Assembly: GCA_029054535.1 (NCBI GenBank)
Contig: JAIDFC010000183.1
Span: 1-6,326, forward strand
Length of the DNA stretch: 6,326 bases
Direction of reading: 5' to 3'
Source: Rikenella sp.
GTDB lineage: Bacteria; Bacteroidota; Bacteroidia; Bacteroidales; Rikenellaceae
The notes under the pieces are model-generated. The model worked only from the letters and a program-made list of their open reading frames with translations. It searched no databases and was not told where the DNA came from. Positions 5,948 to 6,326 of this stretch are shown in pieces. The translations under genes and the position numbers were made by a program. The number at the start of each line of letters is the position of its first letter. The stretch's first letter is position 1.

Positions 5948-6326
5948 GGTTCCACGCTCTACAAGCGCGTGCCCGACGCCGTCCCGGCGGAGAGCGGTAT
6001 CGCTCTGCGAATCGAGGGCTCAGAAAATCTCCAGCCCCCACCTTTCCTATGCGCAATCAACCGCGTCCTCAATCGCGCGCTGGGTTTTCCCTAGCCTCCG
6101 CGCGGAATGGCGGTGGCTCGACCGCCCACAGGGCGGGATTTCCAAGCCTTTGCACTCTTGCGTTGTCCGCGCGCCGGGCGATTCATTCGGAATCGTCATA
6201 AACCGCGCCGCAGGCGCGCGGGCCGAGCGGCACAAAAATTGGACTTTGCTCTGCAAGCCATCGCCAGCCCCGACCGTTTTACCGGAACTCAACAACTGCG
6301 ACCTCCGGTCGCTCGGCCCGCAGCCC
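5948..6326. other. GC-rich hairpin-dense spacer without a convincing gene
   Basis: These 379 bases after the addB stop hold a chain of short inverted repeats: CGCCG/CGGCG at 5977-5989, AGAGCG/CGCTCT at 5991-6006, GGCGGT/ACCGCC at 6109-6126 competing with CCGCCC/GGGCGG at 6122-6136, CGATTC/GAATCG at 6179-6195, CGCGCC/GGCGCG at 6204-6218 and GCGACC/GGTCGC at 6298-6312. None is followed by a T-tract, so no intrinsic terminator for addB is recognisable. A leftward 82-codon frame (6047-6295) exists, but it runs straight through the hairpins and matches no family I know. I read the region as non-coding repeat material cut by the window edge. Confidence 0.55.
6218..6321. repeat. 12-base inverted repeat flanking 80 bases
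   Basis: GCGGGCCGAGCG (6218-6229) and its exact reverse complement CGCTCGGCCCGC (6310-6321) bracket an 80-base segment. They could be element ends or the base of a larger fold. The window ends five bases later, so the outer boundary cannot be judged. Confidence 0.7.

Noticed and set aside
5977..6006. Tandem hairpins as a terminator for addB
   Set aside because: Both stems are short (5 and 6 pairs) and neither is followed by a run of T.
3751..6201. An 816-codon rightward open frame overlapping addB in another frame
   Set aside because: It has no recognisable domain, its arginine/glycine/alanine-rich composition is typical of a shifted frame in GC-rich DNA, and it lies almost wholly inside addB, whose motifs are clear.

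Overview
The window looks like a chromosomal segment from a high-GC member of the Bacteroidota (Bacteroidetes). Alistipes or another Rikenellaceae is my best guess. The evidence is that all four proteins read like Bacteroidales homologues, that the start codons lack convincing Shine-Dalgarno sites, and that PdxJ carries the N-I-N-K version of its N-terminal motif that I associate with this phylum. The coding regions are GC-rich, while the spacers are AT-rich or strongly palindromic. The genus is inferred from memory of family sequences and was not checked by any search.

Layout. The left third is a leftward pair: pdxJ (1154-1879), then 13 bases later the tRNA CCA-adding enzyme gene cca (1-1140), whose 3' end lies outside the window. 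A 388-base divergent spacer (1880-2267) follows. Rightward from it run nadK (NAD kinase, 2268-3062) and, after 35 bases, a 949-residue AddB-type nuclease/inactivated helicase (3098-5947), probably in the same transcript. The last 379 bases (5948-6326) hold no convincing gene and are rich in short GC hairpins.

Functions. The four genes are core housekeeping genes: vitamin B6 (PLP) synthesis, tRNA 3'-end maturation, NADP supply, and double-strand-break end processing. No shared pathway links them. The AddB-like protein would need an AddA-type helicase-nuclease partner, which is not in this window.

The most unusual part is the divergent spacer. Bases 1951-2197 form a roughly 247-base imperfect palindrome centred near 2073. 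It has a central 25-pair stem, and each arm carries its own hairpins at mirror-image positions. The outer hairpins have the same geometry but different sequences at the two ends, as expected if the fold rather than the sequence is maintained. I read it as a miniature, REP/REPIN-like or MITE-like non-autonomous repeat. A short motif from its left end (AGCGGCAC, then AAAAA) recurs in the 3' spacer at 6226-6238, hinting that both spacers hold related repeat material. No CRISPR array, tRNA, rRNA, insertion-sequence transposase or phage gene was seen.
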